NCBI GenBank assembly: GCA_030765065.1
Contig: CM060980.1
Location: forward strand, 65,022,364-65,086,363
Reading direction: 5' to 3'
DNA from: Deroplatys truncata
Lineage: Eukaryota > Arthropoda > Insecta > Mantodea > Mantidae
Length of the DNA stretch: 64,000 nt
Below, piece after piece: positions 11,834 to 22,978 of this stretch. The position numbers and the translations under genes are program-made. Position 1 is the first letter of the stretch. Every line of letters starts with the position of its first letter. Below the pieces are notes generated by a model, which did not search any database, was not told where the DNA came from, and was given only the letters and a program-made list of their open reading frames with translations.

Positions 11834-12189
11834 GGGCGGCGCCGTGGCCGAGTGGTTAGAGGCGGCCCGGGTTCGATCCCAGGGACCTGCATGTGGGATT
11901 TGTGGTGGACGAAGCGACGTCTGGGCGGGTTTTCTCCGGGTTTCCCCCGCCATTCATTCCACCAACTGCTCCATCATCACCCTTCCTTTCATCCATTTCA
12001 CCAACATTTCGTTTCATCTACTTCCTTCATCCCATACCAGGCATCGGGCTGATCACCCATCCTGGATGCTCTGTCTGATCCATTAGAGTCTGCTCCTCGA
12101 CGGGCCTCTGACCCCAGGCACCCGCTTGTAAGTCCTGGGGGGTGTAAGTCCTACATAAGAGGAGGGTAAACAGATAATGAATGAATGAA
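11834..12189 (+). mobile_element. tRNA-derived SINE, family B, with 12-bp target duplication
   Basis: A 356-bp SINE. The head has an A box (GTGGCCGAGTGGTTAGAGGC, about 11843-11862) and a B box (GGGTTCGATCCC, about 11869-11880). A body with CT- and CAT-rich stretches follows, then a tail of ATGA-type repeats. It is flanked by a perfect 12-bp direct repeat TTAAATCTGAAG at 11822-11833 and 12190-12201, as expected for LINE-driven retrotransposition. Three overlapping open frames inside are not genes. Confidence 0.9.
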
Positions 12190-12201
12190 TTAAATCTGAA
12201 G

Positions 12202-14179
12202 ACGAACTTTTGCAGGTAACTGGCAACATGCTCAGTTTTTAGGCGGTACGGCGTACCGTCCCCATCCCAAATGCAGCCTTGGATATTGTACAAGAAGATC
12301 ACAACGTGTGGTATTTTTTATGTCTGTGAAGAAAAGCAGATAAAAGTCACAAATATGAGAAAGTCATAACTGTTATTTCTTTACCACTATGTAGAATAGG
12401 TGCGGGAAGAGACATAATGAAAACAAAAGAAAAACAACTCTCTGGATTTACAGACAAGGTCTCCTAGGTAACTGAATAACGAATTACGTAAGTTAAATAT
12501 AGGGAGAAGCCAGCAGGAACGAGCAGCAAACTGCAAAAGGGCGAAGTCCATTCTTTATGCAAGCTTTACGAGGTCTCCACTCCCACTTTGTATGCGAGTG
12601 TTTATAGAGTAAAACAGTTTTCTCACGCGATTTGCACAGTAAATCGGAAGAATGGGTTGGGAGGGGCTGCTTGCGCTACAGGTGTTTGTATGCTGATTCA
12701 GAGATACAATATTTTTACGTTGGTTCATCGTACCATTGAATTCGCTTGCCAACATGATGACTGGGCAAACTAAAGCGTAGGAGGAGAGCGTGCAACAGTG
12801 AAGGACGTATGCTAATATTATAACTACATGTGTATAAATGCGTGTTAAATATTAATGTAGTCGCATAGCTGAAACAAACACATCAAGGGAAGTTACTTAA
12901 GTTACTTTCAGTGTGTTGCAGAAATACAGTACATTAAAGCGCATGCAGGTACAAAACATGTCAGTTGTTTCAATCGGATTATAACGAAAGAAAATCCATT
13001 TGTACTGTTACACATACTTACTGTGCAGTAGGCTGGGTAGCCTAACTCCTTGTATGCGGGGAGTTTTATTATGGTTCTTTCTAATCTAAAGGCAAAATCT
13101 GTTGATACAATCTGGCGATAAGAATAACAACCAAGAATGAGAGAGGCTTAAGCCGTTTATCTCTACCACGGATTGTCAACCTATGATAATTATGGGGATA
13201 TACGATAATTTTAACGCCGGTAGGTCTTACTATACTAAAGAACTACACAATACTTTAAAGGTATTAATATTATGAGTATAAAATAGTTCTAGGGTTACGT
13301 ATAGCGAATTATACTGTGCAATAGTGAGCCTATTGTTGCTTTGATGTTGGCAGTATATTTAATTAAGTTGCTTTGATGTTGGCAGTATATTTAATTAAGC
13401 CTAGGTATAACCATATGATGCGTATTTGTAACGGTATTTCCCCATATAAGGCAAAGTAACGGCTTTGCATAATTGCACCACTGTGGAGTGGTTTATATAC
13501 ATAAACATTTCTAATGAGTCAATTTTAGCGTAGCACTTTAAATTTAGTTTCACAGATTATTTACTCATAATAGCATTTTGTTGTCAAAATTTCATTGAAG
13601 AACCTTAAATATCGACGAAGCACTATCTGTATATCATAATATCCTGAATATAAAGTTATATTTTTAAAACGTACAATAATGGAGTAAAAATCCATAACTT
13701 TGAAGTGTTGGTATGATACTCCCATTTTTTAAGGTTGGCAACCCTGCGCCTACTGGAATCACTTGGGTCTCCTTCTCGTGGTCGGACAGTGCAACAGAAA
13801 TTATGCGGCGACCAGTGGGATGTGTAGTGCAGGCATGGGAAAACTGCCTTCGTACCCTGAGTAAGAGGAATATGTAACTTTCATAATACCGCCTAGTAGT
13901 AGAATACAAATGGAATCATAGCAGCTGCAGAATAGAGGTGAAGATGCAGAGGGAGTCCAAATATAATTACGAACCACACTTTTGCTGCTTCTAATTTAGA
14001 GCATACGGCTAGAGTACAGAATTTTCACACACATTAGGTGATTTAGAGCAAAAAATTGAAGTTATTAAAGCCTCTATAGCTATAACGTGCTGCGCAGTAT
14101 GTAAGCGCAACATGCTATATGTATCTCGAAATATTTAACCCGGTATGGATTGTCCTTTAAATTTATGTTTACATTTCTT
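12202..14179. other. unassigned DNA with an exact 32-bp tandem duplication
   Basis: No gene or mobile element recognised. The only structure seen is the duplication at 13336-13399 (own entry). Confidence 0.5.
13336..13399 (+). repeat. exact 32-bp tandem duplication
   Basis: The unit starting TTGCTTTGATGTTGGCAGTA occurs twice, back to back and without mismatch, at 13336-13367 and 13368-13399. Confidence 0.95.
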
Positions 14180-14224
14180 TTTTTTTTTACTTTCTCTACT
14201 ACGTAGAGCATTTTTGGAAACATG

Positions 14225-14262
<38 letters not shown>

Positions 14263-14712
14263 TGTGAACAGCATAACTCAGAAACGAACAGAAACGAAAC
14301 TATAAAAGATAGACAAAATTTTACTACACAAGAAATGTAGATCGCGTTAAAATACACAATTTATGTCATATACATTTCTATTTTTTGTTGTTGAATGAAC
14401 CATTTTCGAGATATTGCTTGTTATTTCCTTAAGTTTTCCAATACTTATACTTTTTCTCAAATGGGAATTCGTTATTCATTTTTTCCCCGGTAATGCAAAG
14501 AGAATCGAACACTCCACATAGCAACCAGGTTTTAAAATATTTGACTATCGCTTAAAGCCCACCAATTCCCCTTGCATCTACAAGAAAATTAACAATAAGA
14601 TTGACATCTCGATATCTCGATTAACATAAAGCATATGGAGTATAAGCGTTGGTAAAAATAGTTTGTACAAGAGTAGAGAAAGTCATGTGAGTGTAACACA
14701 TGGAATTTTTTT
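14180..14712 (-). repeat. Rep1 copy 5 (minus), subfamily B
   Basis: Starts TTTACTTTCTCTACTACGTA and soon reaches a (GT)n run at about 14226-14260, so the segment between hairpin and microsatellite is largely deleted. Its far half (GAGTATAAGCGTTGGT, GTTTGTACAAGAGTAGAGAA) matches copies 6 and 8 better than the other copies, which defines a subfamily. Confidence 0.75.
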
Positions 14713-15209
14713 TACTGATGCTAGCATTAGTGGAACTGAAATCTCTGATTCCTTTCTTTCGCAAACGTTCATTTTTATAAATTTTGCAAGAAGCAGCAGT
14801 TCATCCAAATGTATGATGTAGTTTGTCACAAAACTAAGATGTGAAATGAAATTTAAAAAGAAATGGAATGTTATGGAAACCTTGAGTGTTAAATTATTAA
14901 AATTATGTTGAGTTTACGCTCCGTTGCAGGATAGTTCAAAGAGAAAGTTCTCAGGTACTAGTGAAAAGCAATGCGAAGGCAGATATTGAGCCAGTTACAA
15001 GAGGGATTCACCAACCATTATCAACATGTTTTTATTGAAAGTTATAGATTTAGTCAATTGAAATCCGATAATTACAGCAGCGTCGACGTCAGCTTTACCC
15101 TTTTAATTTATGAATTAATAACATCCTCTGATGTAATTAACGTAAGCGCTTAGTAATATTGACATTTTAAAATGTAAGACTTAAGTTATATCACATTTAT
15201 TTTATATAA
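14713..15209. other. unassigned AT-rich DNA
   Basis: No motif or repeat recognised. Confidence 0.45.
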
Positions 15210-15855
15210 TACGCTTAGTGAGGCTCGCACACGGGAAGCTCTGGGTTCGACTCCCATCGGCTACTCTCTCTGACCTTGGGCTTTCGTGGTTTTCCCTTCG
15301 GTGGGTGCTTCTAACCTACAATGATTTCCCATCTCTCATTTCCCTTTCATTCCGTTTCCTTATCTTTCAGTTGTGCTTCTAGGTTTCGTGGCATGGGGTG
15401 GTGCTAGCATGGGCTTGTTCCAAGGAAAGAGTATTATATGTGAACACCGGAGGGCGTTGTCTGGTTACACGTTCGTTCATCACCCCCTATGGTGGGTCGG
15501 GACTTAGAGCCAGGAAATATCGGGGACTTCCGCGTGTCGTGGTAGCCTGTCTGACCGCAGCCTGTAGCCTCCTGTGATTCCCTCACTCCATCCCTTTCTC
15601 CTGGAGGTGGTAGCCGCAATAGATCTCTTGAAATCATAATGAAAGGGTTCAAATCTCTTATCGACCTTTTTATTTACTCAACTAAACCTTTAAAAGAATA
15701 TTTTTAGTCTCAAATAAAATAACAAAATATAAAAATATGAAGGTAAAAATCTTTTTCATGCTAAAACTTATCAATATCAATACCGTGCTAAAGTCCCCCG
15801 AGCTGTAGTTTGCACGGCATGAGATGTCACCCTCTGTGGTATACCCTATACACAA
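15210..15855 (+). mobile_element. tRNA-derived SINE, family A copy 2, interrupted
   Basis: B-box-like GGGTTCGACTCCCATC at about 15243-15258. The body shares CATTCCGTTTCCTTATCTTT, GGGACTTCCGCGTGTC and GCCTGTAGCCTCCTGTG with the copy at 3285. The tail (GATGTCACCCTCTGTGG, about 15823-15840) is separated from the body by roughly 160 bases of AT-rich DNA (about 15655-15810), probably a later insertion. Confidence 0.65.
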
Positions 15856-16275
15856 GTTGCTTAGCAAATATTATCTTCTTTTGGACAGCAAATTTTTCTA
15901 CACAAACTTCCATAATTTGTGATTAAAACATGTTAAAAAGAAATATTGAGCCGGTTGTCTTTGTCTCGTATCTCACGTGCTAGTTCACACTGTCCTCATG
16001 ACGAGCAGCAATCTGCGACCTCTCTTTGCTACAGTGCAGTCTGGGATGTAGGAACTTGGTTCTGTTAAGAGTATGGGCTGCTATGTATTCCCATCGCATG
16101 CATTATTCAGACGCTACGAGTGGCACGGCACAATGTAATAACTGCTCCATGAGAAAACCAACTGCAAAATGTGTGAACAACGGCACATCGTCTGTCGCTC
16201 CACAAATTAAGCGTGGTAATCCAGTAGCTTTACGGAAATCTAGCACAATGAAACATTTGCTGTGCGCCTTACCAT
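15856..16275. other. unassigned DNA
   Basis: No recognised feature. The frame at 16026-16277 (83 codons, Cys-rich) has no domain I know. Confidence 0.4.
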
Positions 16276-17125
16276 AAAAATCTGATGTGTTACACTCACA
16301 TGATTTTCTCTACTCTTATACAAGCTATTTTTACAAACGCTTATTCTCCATATGTTTCATGTTAATCGAAATATCGAGATGTTAATCTTATTGCTAATTT
16401 TCTTGTAGATGCAAGGGGAATTGGTAGGCTTTAAGCGATAGTCAAACATTTTAAGAGCTGGTTGCTATGTCGAATATTCCATTTTCTTTGTATTACCAGG
16501 ACAAAAAAAAATGAATAACGAATTCCCATTTGAGAGAAAGTATAAGTATTGGAAAATTTAAGGGAATAACAAGCAATATCTCGAAAATGATTCACTTAAC
16601 AAAAAAAAATGTATATGACATAAATTGTGCATTTTAACGCGATCTGCATTTTTTTTTGTAGTAAAATTTGGTCTTCTCTTATGGTTTACCGGTTATGCAA
16701 AAGTCGTTCACAAGAAGAATACTTTTGGAGACTTCCCAGAAAATTCAAGATATAATTTTTATTTGTCATGAAAGTATCTTGAATATATGATATTTTAATC
16801 AAAATCGTTAGAGCCATTTTTGAGAAAATTAAAATTTTAGAAAAATATTCCATGTAAAGAGTAATCTAGGGTGGGGGATTTTCTTGAAAACCTTGGTGTC
16901 GCATCTCTGGAAGATACTGAACCTAAATACCAAGTTTGGTGTTTATCCGACTGTTCGTTTTTGAGTTATGCTGTTCACAGACAGACAGACGCACACACGG
17001 ACATGTTTACAAAAATGCTTTTTTTATTCAAGGGGCCTCAAAACATATATTTCCGGTGAAATCTCGGTATCGAATTTTTGGGTGGAATACATCACTTCCT
17101 CTACGTAATAGAGAAAGTAAAAATT
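16276..17125 (+). repeat. Rep1 copy 6 (plus), near full length, subfamily B
   Basis: Runs from AAATCTGATGTGTTACACTC to AATAGAGAAAGTAAAAA. The microsatellite is reduced to CAGACAGACAGACGCACACA near 16978-16997. CATAA occurs just before the left end (16273-16277) and just after the right end (17126-17130), a possible short target duplication or chance. The embedded 62-codon frame (GDFLENLGVASLEDTEPKYQ) recurs in decayed form in other copies and reflects shared ancestry rather than coding. Confidence 0.82.
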
Positions 17126-17904
17126 CATAAACAAAATCTATGAACGTACATTTTTGATACATGCAAAACGATTTTAATATATAAACAACCGTGCGGGTTT
17201 TCGAAACTTACACAGCTTTGTAGACGTGCTGCCGCTCTATAAACTATGCTCTTTCATTTAATTTGAGAATTGTTTTTGTTCTGCTAAGTAAAATAATTAG
17301 CATTTGAGTACTTGGCAATGGTTGTTTCAAAATGATTACAAATTCCTGTTTAGATTATGTCTTCATTGCATGCAGATACATCACATAATATTTACTACTG
17401 ACGTATATTCAGGTTTTATTATTAACTAGAAAAACCCGCAGCTCTACTACAGCTACTGCGTGAAATGCGGAGGTCTCGTACTTCTGTTTTTCTCTCTCCC
17501 GTTTGCTTTCTCACCGTTTCTCCCTCTCCCCCTCTTCCTCTCACACACTCTACATCTGCGTCTCTCGGTCTCTTTCCCCATCACTTTCCTTCCTCTCTCA
17601 CTCTCCCTCTCAATTGCTCTCAGCCCCTCTCCTCTATGCAGTTTACATGTTATACATGCTTTGAAAATCGATAACAAAACCAATTTTACTCAGATGATAT
17701 TAACAAAACACTGTAATCCGTTTATTATACGAATATTACCGAGACTGTCTGTGTCGAGTGGTCATAGTTCTGGTGTCGCAATCCAGAAGTCCTAGATTAA
17801 ATATCCGGCTGGGTTAGGAAATTATTATTTAATTACAACCCTTCTTACCCTCCGCAGAGCCTAGAAGCACGCATGTGGCAGTGATTATGGGTGTGTTTAA
17901 TGTA
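17126..17904. other. unassigned DNA with a pyrimidine-rich stretch
   Basis: A CT-rich low-complexity tract lies at about 17482-17640. At about 17750-17815 a weak tRNA-like head (GTCGAGTGGTCATAG, then AGATTAAATATCC) could be a decayed SINE. No gene. Confidence 0.45.
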
Positions 17905-18765
17905 AAAAAATCTGATATGATACATTCACATGACTTTCTCTATCCCATATCGTTTATTAGTGTTTATGCAGTCCATTCTCACTCAAGCTTATTTTTCTAT
18001 CCTTCATTTTAATCTAAATAGACCTTTGCAGTAATAGTTACATTACAAGTTCTAGATACAAAGGCAACAGAGATAGTCAAATGTTTAAGAACTGAGCGCT
18101 ACATACTGGCCTTAAAATTCCATAATGTTTCCATGTAATCATGAGAAACAACGGAAAATCGATGGGAATTAAAAAGAATGACAAAGTAGTGAACAAATCA
18201 AACATTAAAAACGAATATCTTGGAAATGGCTGATGCTACAAAAATTTATTTGAAATAAATTGTTGTATTAAAGAAAACTAAATTTTTTTTGTGTAGTACG
18301 TTTTCGTTTATGGATTAACGTTTACCAATTATATAACATTATACACAATTTCTTCCAAATGAAGTGAACTTCATAGGATATTCCCAGAAAATCCAAGATA
18401 TACATTTTATTTTTAATGTAAATATCTTTAATATACAGTATGTTTATCAAAATCGTTAGATTTAATTTTAATAAAAATGTGGAAAAATCTACCATGTAAA
18501 AGGTAGTCTGAGGTGGAGTGATTTTTGAAAATTTTCGTGTCGCATTTTTGGAAGGCATTGAACCTAAATACCCAGTTTGGATTTATCCGACTTTTCCTTT
18601 GAGCGATGCTATTCACACACACACACACATACACGGACCTTTTTCTATAAATGCTTTTTTTCAATTCAGAGTGCCTCAAAACATGTATTTCCAGTGAAAT
18701 CTCGACATCGTATTTTGGGGTGAAATACAACACCCCCTACTTACCATATTTAGTAGAGAAAGTAA
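17905..18765 (+). repeat. Rep1 copy 7 (plus), near full length
   Basis: Starts AAAAATCTGATATGATACAT, ends TAGTAGAGAAAGTAA, and carries a short (CA)n at about 18612-18628. It keeps the terminal palindrome (CTACTTACC...TTTAGTAGAG). Confidence 0.85.
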
Positions 18766-18890
18766 TAGTTAAAAAATAAAAGAGCCTACAGTGAGAGAGC
18801 TGTTTATCAAGTCAAAGCCTCTGATATCATAGAAGTTATAGGAGACTGCATATGACACCACGAATTTATATATACAGGGTGGAACAATTA

Positions 18891-19180
18891 AGTTGAGGCT
18901 GTACAATATCTCCAAATCTAAGCATTGTATGAGAAAGAAAGAAATGTATTGAATAAAAGTTGCTTGATCTTATGGGGGAAAGTAAATGCCATTAGTCGTG
19001 TTTTGTTTGGAGGACGTTATGATGGTCATTTTAGGGTTAATTTAATTTTTTTAAATGGGAACCTATAATTAGAGTCAGATTTTACTGACCATTTACTTTC
19101 CCTCATAATATCAAGCAACTTTTATTCAAGACATTTCTTTCTACAACGCTTAGTTTTGGATATATTGTACAGCCTCAACT
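18891..19180. mobile_element. 290-bp fold-back (MITE-like) element
   Basis: Two long inverted arms, 18891-18988 and 19090-19180, both starting AGTTGAGGCTGTACAATAT when read inwards and agreeing over most of their length, around a ~100-bp spacer. It has no coding capacity. ACAGGGTGG just left of the arm (18874-18882) resembles the tip of some DNA transposons, but the right side does not mirror it. Confidence 0.85.
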
Positions 19181-20872
19181 TCAGTGGTCTACTTCTATGT
19201 ATTAAAATATATGTATGTGTATACATAAATTACCGAAAAATTATTATAATTACTTAAAGTTTAATTCATTCTGTCGAATTTCTGTAAAAACTAAAACTGT
19301 TAGAAACATTATACTTAGAAGGTTTTGTTATGTAGCAATTTAAAAAAACTGGATATTATGTAAGATATGCATGTCTCGGCACAATCGCTGACAAAAAGTA
19401 TAAAGATGACACAGTTCTCGCATTGTAACCACTTCAGTGATTATATAGAAGAACATACAAATAGCATCGTTCTCTCACTGTAATTATCTTACCGAATCCC
19501 CCCTCTTGTATATAATTGTTCTTAGTTAATTTAATTCGGCTTTCAAGTTCATGATTGCGGTCATTACGTAATTATTTCTCAACCTTTGGTCTCGAAATTA
19601 TTATCATTGCAACAAGTAATGAATAACACAAAAAATGACTAAAGTAAAATTCAAAAGCGGAAATGAGATTTTCAGGGAACTAAAAGGTGCACTAACTGGA
19701 CTTATAAGAAATAAAAGAATTAGAGAAGAAGTGACTAATTATAAATGATAAGCTTAAATTGAAGAAAATAAACATAATTGGAAAGAGCACATGAACCGCA
19801 CGAGTGAAGAAAGGATGTCAGTCTTAATCAACATATAAAGCTTTAGGAACAAGAAGATATCGGACGATGCAGAACGGAACAGCTGAAATTACTAATCCTT
19901 GCAATGAAGAAGAACAACAAAGAGCATTCGTTTACCTCAATTAAATTACCGAAAAGCTAACAGGACTCGTGTTATTACTGAAGAAAGTAATTAGTTCTTT
20001 TGAGGCTAAACAATTCACAATCTATATATATCGTGCTTTCAAATATTGCGTTTGAGTAAAGTTTTTGGGTGAAGTAAAATTTAATTAATACTTTTTGATT
20101 TAAAATTCGAAATACATTTGGAACGAAATCATTTGGCAGCTGGAACTGGTGCCAGATTAAACAACCCCCATCTGCCTATAACGCTATTTCCCCTCCGGGA
20201 CCGACAAATCAATAACGTGATAGTGGACTCCATAGCTCTTAACGCGGTGATGACACAGGCCAGGCTGTCTCAATTCATCTTCATATACACCACGTGACAG
20301 CACAAGAAACAATTATGTCAGCACCAACCGAGGAAGCACGAAAACGTGAATTAATTCGCCTACGTGACGTGGGGGAGAGAATTAGGGGCACCGTGTTAGC
20401 AGGCAACATGCTGCACTAACCCGTGGCAAGTGAATTAAGTTCTTGTTTTACCTTCACAAATAGAAACGAACATGTTTCTTGAGAGAACACTACTAACATT
20501 TGGAATTAGAACTTAAGAAGCAACGTCTTGTGTGATTTGTACAGGTGTTTCTAGACATTCTCTATATTAAAAACAGTCTGATTGGCTGCATTCGCATTAA
20601 TTTCTCTACTGATTCTTCTAAAAATTATTCCTACAAAACCTTTATTCTTCTTGTCTACTACCCCACCCCCATTTATATGCTGCTTTTTAATTCTTAGACC
20701 ATTTCAGCGACTTTTGTCTATGAGACAAATTGTTTCTTGGCACATTCTTGTAGGTAGCTATACGAAGGATAGACCTGGCTAAAGCGATAGTCAGGCTTTT
20801 AAAAAGAGGGTGGATTTCAAATTCTATGCTCTTTGCATGACCACGAGAAAAAATGAATAGTACTTACCACTT
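19181..20872. other. mostly unassigned DNA
   Basis: Apart from the LINE-tail remnant at about 19600-19930, nothing was recognised. 20140-20430 is less AT-rich than its surroundings but carries no motif I can name. Confidence 0.45.
19600..19930 (+). pseudogene. LINE ORF2 C-terminal remnant
   Basis: One frame reads HNWKEHMNRTSEERMS. Another continues YKALGTRRYR and then ILAMKKN-type residues. This order (WxxHVxRM, YxPxGxR, GRxxxxW) is the usual end of RTE/CR1/jockey-type reverse-transcriptase proteins. Several stops and shifts intervene. No reverse-transcriptase core is visible, so this is a 5'-truncated, decayed copy. Confidence 0.5.
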
Positions 20873-21560
20873 GAAAAATCTGATATGTTACACTCACATG
20901 ACTTTCTCTACTCTTGTACAAACTATTCTTACAAACGCTTATTCTCCATATGCTTCAAGTTAATCGAGACAAACATTTGCAGAAACTATTGTATTGCTAA
21001 TTTTCTTGTACGTGCAAGGGGAATATGTTAGGCTTTAAGTGACAGTCAAATCTTTTAAGAGCTGGTTGCTATGTGGCCCATTCCGTTCTCTTTGTACGTC
21101 CAGGATATAAAAAAAATTAATAACGAATTCGCATTTCAGAAAAAGATAAGTATTGGAAAATTCAAACCAATAATAAGGAATATCTCGGAAATGGTTCACT
21201 CCATACAAAAAAAATGTATATGACATAAATTTTGTGTTTTAACAAGCTCTACATTTTTTGTGTAGACAACTTTTGTCTATCTCGGTTTACCAGTTTTGTA
21301 AAAGCCATTCAGAAGGACATTCGGGGACATTCCCAGAAAATTCAAGATATGCATTTTGTTTGTCATGAAAATATCTTAAATATATGTTTTAATCAAAATC
21401 AACTCGGTATCGAATTTTTGGGTGAAACACTACAAAACGCCTAATATTTTAATTATTTATTCTAATTAAATATAGGCTTTTTGATTGGAAGTCAACTGTA
21501 CTTTTTATACTAAATAAATTATTATCTTCCTCATCAATAAATAGTAGAGAAAGTAAAAAA
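20873..21560 (+). repeat. Rep1 copy 8 (plus), subfamily B, interrupted near its 3' end
   Basis: Runs from AAAATCTGATATGTTACACT to the TAGTAGAGAAAGTAAAAA terminus. The microsatellite segment is deleted. About 100 bases of unrelated AT-rich DNA (roughly 21435-21535) separate the CTCGGTATCGAATTTTTGGG segment from the final hairpin arm. Confidence 0.75.
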
Positions 21561-22978
21561 GTGTAAGTATTTGAAATTCCAAACAAATAACAAAGGATAG
21601 CTTAGTAATGCTACAATAAAATCTGATATAAAGCGTGTGCTTTAACGAGATGTACATTTTCGTGTAGCAAGATTGTAGGTGCAAACAATCATTCAGAAAA
21701 TTCAAGGTATACATTTTATGTGCTATACATATATCATAAACATGTGGTGATTTAATCCACATCCTTAGAGCCGTTTTTGAGAATATAAAAAATAACGTAC
21801 CTTTTCCCATTAAAGGCTAGCTTGGGGTTGAAAAATTTCCTGAAGTACTTCGTGTCTTAAACGTTGGAAAATGCTGAACTTGAATACCAAGTTTGATATT
21901 CATCCATCCTTTCGTGTTTGACTCATGCTGTCTACAGAGAGACGGACGGACGGACAGACAGACATGCACATACATACACAAACACAGTGGCATTTTCCTA
22001 TTTTTTTTACCTTCTTTTTACCACGTACCTAATAGGAAGAGAAGGTATTGCATTCCACCCCAAAAATTCGATACCGAGATTTCACCGGAAATACATTTTC
22101 TGAGACCCCTGAATCCAAAGGAGAATTTTTAAACAAAGGCTCGTGTGTGTGTGTGTGTGTGTGTGAGTGTGTGTGTGTGTTGTGTGTGTGTGTGTGTGTC
22201 TGTGAACAGCATAATTAAAAACCAAAAGTATGGATAAGCACCAAACTTGGTATTTAGATTCTGTACCTTCCGAAGATACGACATGCAGATTTTCAAGAAA
22301 ATTCCCCCACCTCAAACTACCCTTTACATGGAACATTTTTTGAAATTTTTTATTTTCTCAAGAATGGCTCTAATAATTTTTATTAAAATACCATATATTA
22401 AAACATATTTAAATTATAAATAAAATGCGCATTTTGAATTTTCTGTAAATAGCCTCAGAGGTCCAGTTCCTTTGGAAGTAATTTTGTATATTCCGGTGTA
22501 ACTGGTAAACATACATACTACACAAGAAATGTAGATCTCTTTAGGATGCACAATTTATTTCAAATAACCTTTCTTCTGTGGCATCAGCCAATTTTGAGAT
22601 ATCCTTTAATAATGTTTTGAATTGTTCAATACTTTGTCATTATTTTCAAGCCCTTTCAATATTCAGCTGTTTTTCGTGAGTCACAGAAAAAGTATGGAAT
22701 TTTAAGGATAGCACAAACCTTTAGTTCTTAAACAGTTGATTATCGCCTTTCCCTTTGTATCTATAACATATTATCTCGATTAAAATGAAAAACTTTTGAA
22801 AGCATAACTTGTATACCCACTAATAAGCGATAGTGCGTAGAGTAAGTCGTGTGAATGTATAACATCAGATTTTATTTAGGAGACCTCAAACTAGTGTTTC
22901 CAGTGAAATTTTGGGATGAAATGCAATAGGTACTTCTTCTGCTTATTATAGGTAAGTAGTAGAAAAAGTAACACTGTT
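21558..22978 (+). repeat. Rep1 copy 9 (plus), split by copy 10
   Basis: The left piece (21558 to about 22004) begins in mid-family directly after copy 8 and runs to the microsatellite (CAGACAGACATGCACATACA). The right piece (about 22874-22978) resumes with ATTTAGGAGACCTCAAACTA and ends AAGTAGTAGAAAAAGT. The two pieces are continuous in the family order, so the minus-strand copy between them inserted here. Confidence 0.75.
22005..22873 (-). repeat. Rep1 copy 10 (minus), nested in copy 9
   Basis: Full-length minus-orientation copy from TTTACCTTCTTTTTACCACG to ACATCAGATTT, with (GT)n at about 22141-22198. It is flanked on both sides by copy 9 of opposite orientation. TATTT occurs at both junctions, but in a T-rich context, so a 5-bp target duplication is only possible. 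Confidence 0.82.

Noticed and set aside
11844-12086. Three overlapping open frames of 60-80 codons
   Set aside because: They lie entirely inside the SINE at 11834-12189, in three frames; SINEs do not code.
14080-14274. His/Thr-repeat peptide
   Set aside because: Translation of a GT microsatellite within Rep1; the same applies to 22082-22336 and 42872-43115.
16871-17130. Conserved short peptide (FLENLGVASLEDTEPKYQ) recurring in several places
   Set aside because: It appears only in Rep1 copies, with stops and shifts in most, so the likeness comes from repeat ancestry.
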